From the NCBI GenBank assembly GCA_004556965.1, contig SFFE01000002.1:360085-424084 (forward strand): a DNA stretch of 64,000 nt, written 5' to 3'. The first letter of the stretch is position 1. Every line of letters begins with the position of its first letter. Of this stretch, positions 24,198-32,106 are shown piece after piece. The notes under the pieces are model-generated. The model saw nothing but the letters and a program-made list of their open reading frames with translations. It had not been told where the DNA came from and did no database searches. Origin of the DNA: Clostridiales bacterium (lineage in GTDB: Bacteria; Bacillota; Clostridia; Oscillospirales; Oscillospiraceae). The position numbers and the translations under genes were made by a program.

Positions 24198-24245
24198 AGC
24201 GTGCAGCGTAAATCCGACTTTTTCGCTGCACGCTCTTTTTATTTT
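24198..24245 (+). promoter_or_regulatory. Leader hairpin-terminator L3
   Basis: AGCGTGCAGCG (24198-24208) pairs perfectly with CGCTGCACGCT (24224-24234), followed by CTTTTTATTTT. The loop begins TAAATCC, and the arm plus loop give the family word CGTAAATCC; GTGTAGCGT precedes it as in L2. No promoter is visible here, so it acts within the 79-aa/MATE transcript. The MATE ribosome site (GGAGG at 24249) begins just after the T run. Confidence 0.65.
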
Positions 24246-24260
24246 CTGGAGGCGATTCCA

Positions 24261-25688
24261 ATGGATCAAAAATCAAATGCATTTCTGGAAACAGAAAAAA
24301 TTGGAAAGTTGATGCAGAAGTATGCGGTGCCCTGCGTGATTTCACTGCTGGTCGCGGCGTTGTATAATATCGTTGACCAGATTTTTATCGCCAATGCGGA
24401 CTATCTTGGCTCCTACGGCAACGCTGCGAACACGGTTGTGTTTCCGCTGACGGTCGTGGCGCTGGCGATTGCCGTGATGATCGGCGACGGCTGCTGCGCG
24501 TTCGTCAGCATCAGCCTCGGCGCAAACCGCAAAGAGGACGCCCACCGAAGCGTCGGCAACGCAGTTTTGCTCTGCTTGATCAGCAGCGTGGTTGTGACTG
24601 CGGTCTATCTGATCTTCATGGACCCGATCCTGACCGCGTTCGGCGGCCGGGTGAATGAGGAGACCTTTGCCTGCGCGCGGGAATACTTCTTCTGGATTAC
24701 GCTCGGCATCCCGTTTTATATGTTCGGTCAGGCGATGAACCCCATCATCCGCTCCGACGGCAGCCCTAAATTTGCCATGGTCTCCACCGTGGCCGGCGCT
24801 GTGACCAACATCATTCTCGACCCGATCTTCATTTTCCCTCTGAAAATGGGCATGATGGGCGCGGCGGTTGCCACGGTGATCGGACAAATCCTGACGGCGG
24901 TGCTGTCGGTTTGGTATCTGTTCCACATGAAGGCGCTCCGGCTGGAGCGGAGCAGCTTCCGGCTCAGCGGCTCACTGATGCGCAAATTCCTGCCCCTGGG
25001 CATTACGAGCTTTCTGTCGCAGGCGTCGCTGGTCGTGTCCATGGCGGCGGTGCAGAATATGTGCACGAAATACGGCGCAATGGATCCAGTCTTCGGACAG
25101 GCGGCGTATGCGCAGATTCCGCTGGCGGTGCTCGGCATCGTGATGAAGTTCTTCCAGATCGTGATCTCCATCGCCGTCGGGACTGCCGCCGGATGCATTC
25201 CGGTTGTCGGCTACAACATCGGCGCGCAGCGCAAGGATCGGGCAAAAACGCTGTTTACCTATCTGCTGATTACAGAGGCTGCCGTCGGCTTCGTCGCGCT
25301 TTTGATCGTGGAGCTGCTGCCAAAACAGCTGATCGGCATCTTCGGCGCGGGGAACGAAAGCGCGTATTATACGGAATTTGCGGTGAAGAGCTTCCGCATT
25401 TACCTTTGCATGATGGTGCTTGCGACGGTGAACAAGGGCACGTTTATCTATCTGCAGGCGCTTGGCAAGGCGGTACAGTCCACGCTCATTTCTCTGGCGC
25501 GTGAAGTCGTTTTCGGCGTGGCGCTGCCCATCCTTCTGCCGGCCTTTTTCGGCTTGGACGGCCTGCTGTATTCGTTCCCGGCGGCGGATATCCTGACATT
25601 CTTCATTGCCGCTTTTGTGATCGTGCGCACCTATCGGGAATTAAATGAGGAAGGAGATATCAATCAACTCAAGGAGGCAACGGCATGA
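24261..25688 (+). CDS. MATE-family efflux transporter
   Basis: A 475-residue protein with twelve hydrophobic spans in two halves, of the MATE (MepA/NorM) family that exports cationic drugs using Na+ or H+. Typical segments are the N-terminal LMQKYAVPCVISLLVAALYN and IVDQIFIAN, and NPIIRSDGSPKFAMVS in the first half. Start ATG 24261 follows GGAGG by 8 bases. It overlaps the next gene by an ATGA. With the ABC exporter upstream it makes this a two-pump efflux locus controlled by related leaders. Confidence 0.93.
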   Translation: MDQKSNAFLETEKIGKLMQKYAVPCVISLLVAALYNIVDQIFIANADYLGSYGNAANTVVFPLTVVALAIAVMIGDGCCAFVSISLGANRKEDAHRSVGNAVLLCLISSVVVTAVYLIFMDPILTAFGGRVNEETFACAREYFFWITLGIPFYMFGQAMNPIIRSDGSPKFAMVSTVAGAVTNIILDPIFIFPLKMGMMGAAVATVIGQILTAVLSVWYLFHMKALRLERSSFRLSGSLMRKFLPLGITSFLSQASLVVSMAAVQNMCTKYGAMDPVFGQAAYAQIPLAVLGIVMKFFQIVISIAVGTAAGCIPVVGYNIGAQRKDRAKTLFTYLLITEAAVGFVALLIVELLPKQLIGIFGAGNESAYYTEFAVKSFRIYLCMMVLATVNKGTFIYLQALGKAVQSTLISLAREVVFGVALPILLPAFFGLDGLLYSFPAADILTFFIAAFVIVRTYRELNEEGDINQLKEATA

Positions 25689-26275
25689 GCAACCGGATGA
25701 TTACCATCAGCCGCGAATTTGGCAGCGGCGGCAGGACGATCGGCCGGGAGACGGCGCAGAAGCTGGGGATCCCGTGCTATGATTCGGAACTGATTGAAAA
25801 AATTGCGGAGGAAAGCGGTCTGGCAAAGGCGTACATTGCCGACAAGGGCGAGTATGCGCCCCATGGCCACTGGCTGGCGAACGCGTTCGCTGCCAGCCGT
25901 TCGTCGTTCGACGGTCTTTGCACCCAGGACTACCTTTGGACCATCCAGAGAAAGGTCATCCTGGATCTGGCGGAAAAAGAGTCCTGTGTGATCGTCGGCC
26001 GCTGTGCAGACTATATTCTGGGCGATACGCACGACTGCCTGAAGGTTTTTATCCACGCGGACCTGCAAAAGCGTGCAAAGCGCATCGTTCAGGTCTACGG
26101 CGAGCGGGAGGAATCCCCGGAAAAGCGCCTTCGGGACAAGGATAAGCGGCGCAAAGCCTACTACCGGTTCTATACGGACACGGAGTGGGGCGTCGCGCAG
26201 AATTATCACATTGCGCTGGACAGCGGCGTTCTGGGAATCGAAACGTGCGTGAAGCTGATCGCGGATTTATACTGA
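25685..26275 (+). CDS. Cytidylate-kinase-like family protein
   Basis: A 196-residue P-loop protein starting MSNRMITISREFGSGGRTIG. The P-loop is the shortened EFGSGGRTIG form seen in the cytidylate kinase-like family (PF13189 type), with CVIVGRCADYIL and the lid region RLRDKDKRRKAYYRFYTD. Real substrate is unknown; these proteins are smaller than CMK and often sit next to transporters. Its ATG overlaps the MATE stop, so it is co-translated with the pump. Confidence 0.82.
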   Translation: MSNRMITISREFGSGGRTIGRETAQKLGIPCYDSELIEKIAEESGLAKAYIADKGEYAPHGHWLANAFAASRSSFDGLCTQDYLWTIQRKVILDLAEKESCVIVGRCADYILGDTHDCLKVFIHADLQKRAKRIVQVYGEREESPEKRLRDKDKRRKAYYRFYTDTEWGVAQNYHIALDSGVLGIETCVKLIADLY

Positions 26276-26289
26276 GAAAGGTGTGTCAT

Positions 26290-26577
26290 ATGAAACAAAC
26301 AGAAAATAAGGAAATGGTGTGCCCGCAGTGTGAAAATCATTGTCCGGCGGATCAATTGCGGTGCCCGCGGGGGCAGGCGCATTTTGGGACGGCGGCACAG
26401 GAGCCGGAGGAGCAGTCTCTGGATGATGCGGTGATTCTGCTGATGCGGAAATGCGGCCATTATCTGCACCATCATGGTGCAGATGCGAGCGGTGAAGCGC
26501 TGCTTTCCGCGCTTTCGGAAGCGGAAAAAAACGAACTGATTGCTTTGCTGGAGAAGTGCATGCAGAATTGGCAGTAA
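26290..26577 (+). CDS. Small Cys-rich protein, 95 residues
   Basis: Starts at ATG 26290 after GAAAGGTG, 14 bases behind the kinase-like gene. The N-terminus has CPQC, HCPADQLRCPRG (about 12-33), a possible metal site, followed by a helical part with KCGHYLHHHGADASG and a last helix. It resembles the Cys-rich N-terminal extension of some MarR-like regulators in gut Firmicutes, but no winged-helix part is present here; this likeness is from memory and unverified. Last gene before the terminator at 26581. Confidence 0.6.
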   Translation: MKQTENKEMVCPQCENHCPADQLRCPRGQAHFGTAAQEPEEQSLDDAVILLMRKCGHYLHHHGADASGEALLSALSEAEKNELIALLEKCMQNWQ

Positions 26578-26580
26578 CAA

Positions 26581-26614
26581 AAAAAGCGGCGAGAATGCGA
26601 TCTCGCCGCTTTTT
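26581..26614. terminator. Bidirectional terminator between converging genes
   Basis: AAAAAGCGGCGAGA (26581-26594) pairs with TCTCGCCGCTTTTT (26601-26614). It serves the efflux locus on the plus strand and the GNAT gene on the minus strand. Confidence 0.9.
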
Positions 26615-26617
26615 GAT

Positions 26618-27151
26618 TCACTGGGATTCAGACTGGAGCTTCTTTTCCAGACACACAAGCTGCACGCCGGGGATGCCGTTGAAGGTACACGGCACGATTC
26701 CGACCTCCTTGTAGCCCAGCTTGCGATAAAGTGTCCGCGCCGCCGTGTTGCGCGCGTTCGTGTCCATCCGCAGATAGGGACAGCCGCGCTGCGCGGCGAG
26801 CGCCTCGTAAAAGCGAACGAACTGCGTGCCGTAGCCCTTGCCTGCCGCATCCGGCGCGACAACGAGGGTGTGCAGTACGAGCACTTCCTGTTCCGGTGCA
26901 GGAAATTCCCAGCCGGCGTTGGCATACTCCGGCACCTGCTCCTGATTGATTTTGGCCGCCGCCACGATCGCGCCGCCGGTATCCAGCACAAACAACTCCT
27001 CCTGTTCCAGCGCGTCCAGCGCCGTCTGCTCAGTCGGGTACACGCCTGCGATCCAGCCGGTCGTACAGGCGCCGGCTGCCTCCTGCTCCAGAATCGCGTC
27101 GTAAATGCGCACAACGCCCGGAATGTCCTCGCGGGTTGCTTTGCGGATCAT
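26618..27151 (-). CDS. GNAT-family N-acetyltransferase
   Basis: A 177-residue acetyl-CoA-dependent acetyltransferase. The acetyl-CoA loop is VVAPDAAGKGYGTQFVRF (motif A, Q/RxxGxG/A form), motif B lies in LRMDTNARNTAARTLYRKLG followed by YKEVG. It starts MIRKATREDIPGVVRIYD at an ATG behind GAGAGGAGACGG. The acceptor substrate is not predictable. It is probably alone on its transcript. Confidence 0.88.
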   Translation of the reverse strand: MIRKATREDIPGVVRIYDAILEQEAAGACTTGWIAGVYPTEQTALDALEQEELFVLDTGGAIVAAAKINQEQVPEYANAGWEFPAPEQEVLVLHTLVVAPDAAGKGYGTQFVRFYEALAAQRGCPYLRMDTNARNTAARTLYRKLGYKEVGIVPCTFNGIPGVQLVCLEKKLQSESQ

Positions 27152-27214
27152 GTGCCGTCTCCTCTCTGCTGTGGGGTGTTCTGATTGTATTATACCACAA
27201 AGCCGGGCGAAAGT

Positions 27215-28288
27215 CTATGCCAGCAGCGTTTGGAGGTGTTGGTCGGTGAACGCAGTGAGCGCGTCAAAGTCCATGCACGGCTGGTAGACGGCCTCCAACT
27301 CGTCGTGCAGCAGCTTTGCCGCCTGAAGCTGGCGGATTGCGGCATCGATTGCTTGCTGCTGCAGACGCTTGTCGGCGCGCATGCGGGTGCGCAGCGCGCG
27401 CAGACGGGCGCTGTCCGGAATGGCGTCGAGCCGGATATGCCGCACGGCGGCGTGCGGGCATGGCAGTTCCGCATCCGCGGTGAGAAAAGCAAGGTGCAGA
27501 TCCGGAACCAGCACCGCCTCGGTGCGCTCCGGCAGCAGGGGGTCGGGGCAGACAATCAGCTCCAGACCGCGCCGCAGCGCGTGCTCACGGATGACGCGCA
27601 GATAGTCCTCCGCCAGTCCGCAGTCGTTGTCGAGCAGATAGACCCGTTCCGCAAGCGCTTCGACGGTTTGCGGGAAGGCTGCCCGCCCCTCGCAGGTGAT
27701 GGCGCGCAGAAAGCGTTTTTCAAACCGGCCGGGCACGGCGTCCTTTTTCACCGCACCGAATTCCCGCAGTGCGGTTCCGGCTGCGCGGCGGCGGGCGGCT
27801 GCGCGGTCCTCGGGGAAGAGCAGCCCCGGCTGCTTGCGCGCGTCGAGCGCGGCGGCTGCGGCCAGATATTCGTATGCCCGGCGGTAAAACAGCGGGCAAT
27901 CCATGCTGAGCTGCCGGATGCGCTCCGTGTCCAGCAGTTTCGTGCGGCAAAATGCGCCGAGGTCGAGGTAGTCCCCGGTTATGCCGAATAGGACGGGGTC
28001 GCAGACATGCGGCGCCGTACCGTCCAGATAGCCGGTGTTCGTCTCCGGAAAAAAGACCCCGTCGAGGGAGCCGGGGTCGCCGGAACAATGCAGATAGACC
28101 GTGTGCAGACCGAGCTGCTGCGCGCGCTCGCCGACGCGCCTGAGAAAGGTGGATTTGCCGCAGCCGGGGCCGCCCTTGAGGATGTGGACGCACCGGCCCG
28201 GCTGCCGGAGAAAATGCGAAAAAAACGAGCAGTAGCCGGCGCCGGTGTTGGCGCCGAGAAAATAGCGTGTTTCCAGTCCCTTATCCAT
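27215..28288 (-). CDS. P-loop ATPase / nucleotide kinase-like protein (PRK06851 type)
   Basis: A 357-residue cytosolic protein. Walker A is KGGPGCGKSTFLRRV at about 38-52, near the start of an AAA-like domain; the second half repeats a similar but degenerate fold. I match it to the PRK06851-type ATPases of Firmicutes, whose role is unknown. The start ATG is at 28288; upstream, divergent to it, lies the HAD gene with a consensus promoter. No partner gene gives a hint of substrate. Confidence 0.65.
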   Translation of the reverse strand: MDKGLETRYFLGANTGAGYCSFFSHFLRQPGRCVHILKGGPGCGKSTFLRRVGERAQQLGLHTVYLHCSGDPGSLDGVFFPETNTGYLDGTAPHVCDPVLFGITGDYLDLGAFCRTKLLDTERIRQLSMDCPLFYRRAYEYLAAAAALDARKQPGLLFPEDRAAARRRAAGTALREFGAVKKDAVPGRFEKRFLRAITCEGRAAFPQTVEALAERVYLLDNDCGLAEDYLRVIREHALRRGLELIVCPDPLLPERTEAVLVPDLHLAFLTADAELPCPHAAVRHIRLDAIPDSARLRALRTRMRADKRLQQQAIDAAIRQLQAAKLLHDELEAVYQPCMDFDALTAFTDQHLQTLLA

Positions 28289-28340
28289 ACCGAAACCTCA
28301 CAACATCAAGTTGCTACAGCTTATGCAGCGGCGCGCGCGG

Positions 28341-28369
28341 TTGACAATCTGCGCGCCGGACCGTATAAT
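28341..28369 (+). promoter_or_regulatory. Consensus promoter of the HAD gene
   Basis: TTGACA (28341-28346), 17 bases, TATAAT (28364-28369): a perfect sigma-A promoter. Confidence 0.85.
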
Positions 28370-28401
28370 TTTGCAGAGATTCATGAGACCGGAGTGAGAA
28401 A

Positions 28402-29061
28402 ATGATTCAGGCACTGATTTTTGATTTTGACGGCACGCTGTTCGACACCGGGCCGGGCATCCTGCGCAGCGTACAGTACGCGCTGGAACGCTTCGGCATC
28501 CGCGAGACGGATCTGGGGAAGCTGCGCAAATTTGTCGGGCCGCCGCTGGTGGACTCGTTCATGGAGCTGTACGGTATGCCGCCGGAACAGGCAAAGGAAG
28601 CGGTGGCGTTCTACCGCGAGCGGTATACGCCCGTCGGCCTGCTGGAGTGCGAACCGTATCCGGGCATGCCGGAGCTGCTGGAAAAGCTGCGCGTCAAGGG
28701 CTTCCGGCTGGGCGTCGCCACCGGAAAGCCGACGCAGATGGCAGAGCAGATTTTGAAAAACCACGGGATGGAGCACATCTTCGACTGCGTATACGGCAGC
28801 GAGCCGGACGGCCTGCGCGCAAAGAAGGAGGAGGCCATCACCGCTGTACTGGAGACGTTTGGCCTGACCGGAGACCGAAAGCGCGAGGCACTGATGATCG
28901 GCGACCGGAAGTATGATGTTGCGGGCGCGCAAAAATGCGGCCTTGCCTGTGTCGGCGTGTATTACGGCTATGCAGAGCCGGGCGAGTTGGAGCAGGCCGG
29001 CGCAGCCATTACGGTGGACACCGTGGAGGCACTGGGAAAATATCTTTGGAATCTGAACTGA
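28402..29061 (+). CDS. HAD-family hydrolase (phosphoglycolate phosphatase-like)
   Basis: A 219-residue HAD subclass IA phosphatase. Motif I is IFDFDGTLFDTG (nucleophile Asp9 region), motif II the Thr in GVATGKPTQM, motif III that Lys, and motif IV MIGDRKYDVAGAQKCG. The cap domain (about 18-80) is the helical C1 type. It is similar to Gph/PpaX enzymes that clear phosphoglycolate or pyrophosphate; true substrate is open. Monocistronic from its own promoter, ending at a terminator shared with the converging msmK-like gene. Confidence 0.88.
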   Translation: MIQALIFDFDGTLFDTGPGILRSVQYALERFGIRETDLGKLRKFVGPPLVDSFMELYGMPPEQAKEAVAFYRERYTPVGLLECEPYPGMPELLEKLRVKGFRLGVATGKPTQMAEQILKNHGMEHIFDCVYGSEPDGLRAKKEEAITAVLETFGLTGDRKREALMIGDRKYDVAGAQKCGLACVGVYYGYAEPGELEQAGAAITVDTVEALGKYLWNLN

Positions 29062-29067
29062 AAAAAT

Positions 29068-29098
29068 CACCGGCGGCGTGCATCGCACGCCGCCGGTG
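29068..29098. terminator. Terminator shared by the HAD and ABC ATPase genes
   Basis: CACCGGCGGCGTGC pairs with GCACGCCGCCGGTG around a three-base loop. On the minus strand it is followed by ATTTTTT, so it mainly ends the ABC ATPase transcript; the plus-strand T run (CTTCTGTTT) is weaker. Confidence 0.85.
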
Positions 29099-29106
29099 GC
29101 TTCTGT

Positions 29107-30222
29107 TTACAGCAAATTTTCCTCGGTTTCCGGGTTGAAAAGATGGATCAGCTCCTCCGGGAAGGTCAGGCTGACCTCCGTACCATAGGCGAGACCGCCG
29201 CGCTGCGAGGCGTCCAGCTCAGTGGTCGGAACGCGCACGACGACGTCCTTGCCAAAGCAGGACAGATGCAGGTGAATCTCGCTGCCCATCATTTCGGAGA
29301 CGTCCACGGAAGCCTGCATCGTGTCCGGGCCGGGCGCCTTGAGTATGAGATGCTCGGGGCGGCAGCCCACGATGACGTTACCCGCCGGGGTATCCTTTTC
29401 GGCCAGTGCTTTTTGCATCCGCTCAGAAAGGGCGATCTTTGCGCCGTTGACCGCCAGCGCATACGCGCTTCCGTCCCGGACCAGCTCACCGTCGAAGAAG
29501 TTCATCTGCGGCATGCCGATAAAGCCGGCGACAAAGATGTTGGCGGGGTGGTCAAACACCTCCTGCGGCGTACCGATCTGCATGATCCAGCCGTCCCGCA
29601 TGATGACGATCCGGTCGCCCAGCGTCATGGCCTCGGTCTGGTCATGGGTAACGTAGATAAACGTCGTGTCGATCCGCTGGCGCAGCTTGATGATCTCGGC
29701 GCGCATCTGGTTGCGGAGCTTCGCGTCCAAATTGGACAGCGGCTCGTCCATCAAAAACACCTTCGGCTCGCGGACGATGGCTCGGCCGATGGCCACGCGC
29801 TGCCGCTGGCCGCCGGACAGCGCCTTTGGTTTGCGGTCCAGATACTCTGTGATATCGAGAATCTCGGCCGCTTCGCGGACGCGCTTGTCGATCTCGTCCT
29901 TGGGAAGCTTACGCAGCTTGAGCGCGAACGCCATATTCTCGTACACGGTCATGTGGGGATACAGAGCGTAGCTCTGAAAGACCATGGCGATATCGCGGTC
30001 TTTCGGCTCCACGTTGTTCATCAGAACGTCGTCGATGTAGAACTCGCCCTCGGAAATCTCCTCCAGCCCGGCGATCATGCGCAGGGTGGTGGATTTGCCG
30101 CAGCCGGAGGGGCCGACCAGAACGATGAATTCCTTGTCGGCGACATCCAGATTGAAGGCGTGAACCGCTTCGACGCCGCCCTCATAGATCTTCTTGACGT
30201 CTTTCAGCTTCAAAGTTGCCAT
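29107..30222 (-). CDS. Sugar ABC transporter ATP-binding protein (MsmK/UgpC-like)
   Basis: A 371-residue ATPase of the CUT1 sugar-importer type. Walker A is GPSGCGKSTTLRM, signature LSGGQRQRVAIGRA, Walker B VFLMDEPLSNLD, switch VTHDQTEAM; the C-terminal 130 residues form an OB/TOBE domain. The ATG at 30222 is chosen because the protein then starts MATLKLKDVKKIYEGGV as in relatives, though no good ribosome site precedes it. It is divergent from the binding protein and two permeases (30660-33853), which lack an ATPase of their own, so it probably energises them and perhaps other sugar importers. Confidence 0.9.
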   Translation of the reverse strand: MATLKLKDVKKIYEGGVEAVHAFNLDVADKEFIVLVGPSGCGKSTTLRMIAGLEEISEGEFYIDDVLMNNVEPKDRDIAMVFQSYALYPHMTVYENMAFALKLRKLPKDEIDKRVREAAEILDITEYLDRKPKALSGGQRQRVAIGRAIVREPKVFLMDEPLSNLDAKLRNQMRAEIIKLRQRIDTTFIYVTHDQTEAMTLGDRIVIMRDGWIMQIGTPQEVFDHPANIFVAGFIGMPQMNFFDGELVRDGSAYALAVNGAKIALSERMQKALAEKDTPAGNVIVGCRPEHLILKAPGPDTMQASVDVSEMMGSEIHLHLSCFGKDVVVRVPTTELDASQRGGLAYGTEVSLTFPEELIHLFNPETEENLL

Positions 30223-30452
30223 AGGCACAGGGTCGTAAAAGGGATGCCTCCGCAAGCCCTTTCTCGCCATGGAGGAGCGAAACGACCATGGCTTTGCGAC
30301 AGGTCTCCACACTGCCGTACCGCCGACCCGGCGGAAGTTACCTCCTTATTTTTGCCGCAGGAGCGCTATTGGAATGGAGTAGCAGACCGCGGTTAAAATA
30401 CGTGTTTCGGAAGAAGCCAATACGATGTGTCCGTATAAAGAGGACACTCTTA
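30223..30452 (-). other. Long, foldable 5' leader of the ABC ATPase gene
   Basis: About 230 bases separate the minus-strand promoter from the start codon. They include GTGTCC/GGACAC (30427-30447), GCGG/CCGC around an unused AAGGAGG, and GCCATGG/CCATGGC (near 30255-30290). No known riboswitch core is recognised, no frame with ribosome site is found and the ATPase start itself lacks a Shine-Dalgarno sequence. Confidence 0.35.
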
Positions 30453-30459
30453 TTTTTTC

Positions 30460-30489
30460 ATTATATAAACTGCACATAAAAAAAGTCAA
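30460..30489 (-). promoter_or_regulatory. Promoter of the ABC ATPase gene
   Basis: Minus strand: TTGACT (30484-30489), 18 bases, TATAAT (30460-30465). Confidence 0.65.
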
Positions 30490-30495
30490 GAATTA

Positions 30496-30507
30496 TTTAC
30501 CGGTAAA
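30496..30507. promoter_or_regulatory. Palindromic operator candidate in the amino-sugar locus
   Basis: TTTACCGGTAAA is a perfect 12-bp palindrome with a central CG, lying between the two divergent promoters, 7 bases upstream of the minus-strand -35. The form fits a LacI- or ROK-type dimer. No regulator gene is in the locus unless the ROK-like protein (35969) acts as one. Confidence 0.4.
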
Positions 30508-30570
30508 CCGAAATGCACAGAAAATATGAAATACTTTTTAAAAAGATTTAAAGAAATTGAACTTTTCCCA

Positions 30571-30600
30571 TTGACGAAAGATATCAAAAGAAGGTACAAT
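30571..30600 (+). promoter_or_regulatory. Promoter of the amino-sugar operon
   Basis: TTGACG (30571-30576), 18 bases, TACAAT (30595-30600), about 60 bases before the binding-protein gene. Confidence 0.65.
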
Positions 30601-30659
30601 ATAAAATAAGCCTATGTCAAAAATAGACTTGCAACGATCATTTTTAAGGAGGAAATGAA

Positions 30660-31889
30660 ATGAAGAAATTTGTCGCACTGCTTCTGGCCCTGACCATGAT
30701 TCTGGCTCTGGGCGCCTGCGGCAACTCCGACAAAGCTTCCGACGGAAAGGTCGAGCTGAACGTCATCGCCGCCCAGTACGGTACGAACACCGCTGCGTGG
30801 TGGGACAACTTTGTCAAGGAGTTCGAGGCCGAATACGAGAACATTGACCTGAACGTGGAAGTTGTCTCCTGGAACGATATCTCCACCAAGGTCAACACCC
30901 GCATCTCGAACGACGAAGCTCCCGATATCCTGAATATCGACGTCTTTGCCGATTATCAGGCTGACGGTCTGCTGCTGCCCGCGAAGGACTACGTCTCCGA
31001 GGAAACCTACAACAAGATGTACCCGGCATTCCTGGAGCAGTCCGAGATCGACGGCACCGTCTGGGCGATCCCCGATCTGGCTTCTGCCCGCGCTCTGTAC
31101 TACAATGTTGACATCCTGAAGGCAGCCGACGTGGAAGTGCCCACCACCTGGGACGAGCTGACCGCCGCCTGCAAGGCGCTTAAGGAGTATGACTCCAACA
31201 TTTATCCCTGGGGCATCGACATGACCACCGACGAAGGCCAGGCTGCGTTCGCTTACTATACCTGGAACAACGGCGGCGGCTTTGTGGACGAGGACGGCAA
31301 CTGGACGCTGAACAGCGCGGAGAACGTCGAGGCCATTGAGTATGCCATCGGCCTGGTCAATGCCGGCTACACCAACACCGACCCCGCGACCGAGACCCGC
31401 TATGCGCTGCAGGATCTGTTCTGCGCGGGTCAGCTCGCCATGATGATCGCGCCCAACCAGCTCTCCGGTCTGGCCAAGGCTGCGAACATCAACTTTGCGG
31501 TTGCTGAGATCCCCTCCAACACCGGTGAATCCGTTTCCGCCGGCGTTATGGACCGCTTCATGTGCTTCGACAATGGCTATTCCGACGAAGAGCTGGAAGC
31601 GATCAAGACCTTCTTCGACTTCTTCTACGACGACGCCCGGTATTCTGACTGGGTTATCATGGAAGACTTCCTGCCCGCTACCTCCACCGGCGGCGAGATC
31701 ATGGCTGCTGCGGACGAGAGCGCGGCCGCTTGGGTTGACATCGTTGGCTCCAGCAAGTTCTACCCGACTGCCAAGGCCGAGTGGGCTGACGTGAAGCAGG
31801 GCGTCATCAAGGCGGAGCAGACCGCACTTCTGGGCGGCAGCGTGAAGGACGCGCTGGACGAACTGCAGGCTCAGATCGCCGGAAGCTGA
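30660..31889 (+). CDS. Sugar ABC transporter substrate-binding lipoprotein
   Basis: A 409-residue extracellular solute-binding protein (family 1, CUT1). The signal peptide ends in the lipobox LGAC with Cys20 as lipidation site. The domain has typical marks: DILNIDVF, ADGLLLPAKDYV, WAIPDLASARALYYN, PTTWDELTAACKAL. The ribosome site AAGGAGG is strong. Within this locus the likely ligand is an N-acetylhexosamine or an oligosaccharide containing it (inference from nagA/nagB and the kinase downstream). First gene of the operon 30660-39226. Confidence 0.93.
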   Translation: MKKFVALLLALTMILALGACGNSDKASDGKVELNVIAAQYGTNTAAWWDNFVKEFEAEYENIDLNVEVVSWNDISTKVNTRISNDEAPDILNIDVFADYQADGLLLPAKDYVSEETYNKMYPAFLEQSEIDGTVWAIPDLASARALYYNVDILKAADVEVPTTWDELTAACKALKEYDSNIYPWGIDMTTDEGQAAFAYYTWNNGGGFVDEDGNWTLNSAENVEAIEYAIGLVNAGYTNTDPATETRYALQDLFCAGQLAMMIAPNQLSGLAKAANINFAVAEIPSNTGESVSAGVMDRFMCFDNGYSDEELEAIKTFFDFFYDDARYSDWVIMEDFLPATSTGGEIMAAADESAAAWVDIVGSSKFYPTAKAEWADVKQGVIKAEQTALLGGSVKDALDELQAQIAGS

Positions 31890-31933
31890 GAAGCGCTTCC
31901 TTCTCGGCAATTCGGTAATTTGTGAATCCACCG

Positions 31934-31960
31934 TGGGCCGGGCTGTTATGGCCCGGCCCA
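31934..31960 (+). terminator. Intra-operon stem-loop after the binding protein
   Basis: TGGGCCGGGC (31934-31943) pairs with GCCCGGCCCA (31951-31960), with only a short CTTTG after it. Such leaky terminators or RNA-end stabilisers usually make the binding protein more abundant than the permeases. Confidence 0.65.
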
Positions 31961-32010
31961 CTTTGCTGCCATCGAACTGCGGCCGGTGGATGGACGGATG
32001 ATTCGATCTC

Positions 32011-32043
32011 CTTCAAAATACTGCCCACTTCCGTATTTTGAAG
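32011..32043 (+). other. Second stem-loop before the permease genes
   Basis: CTTCAAAATAC (32011-32021) and GTATTTTGAAG (32033-32043) are perfect complements around an 11-base loop. AT-rich, without T run; it may protect the downstream RNA or be an operator. Confidence 0.45.
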
Positions 32044-32106
32044 CAGACCGAAGTATGGCTATGACCAAACGCAGCGCGTTTCGTCTCAATGTTGGGAGAT
32101 GTATCT

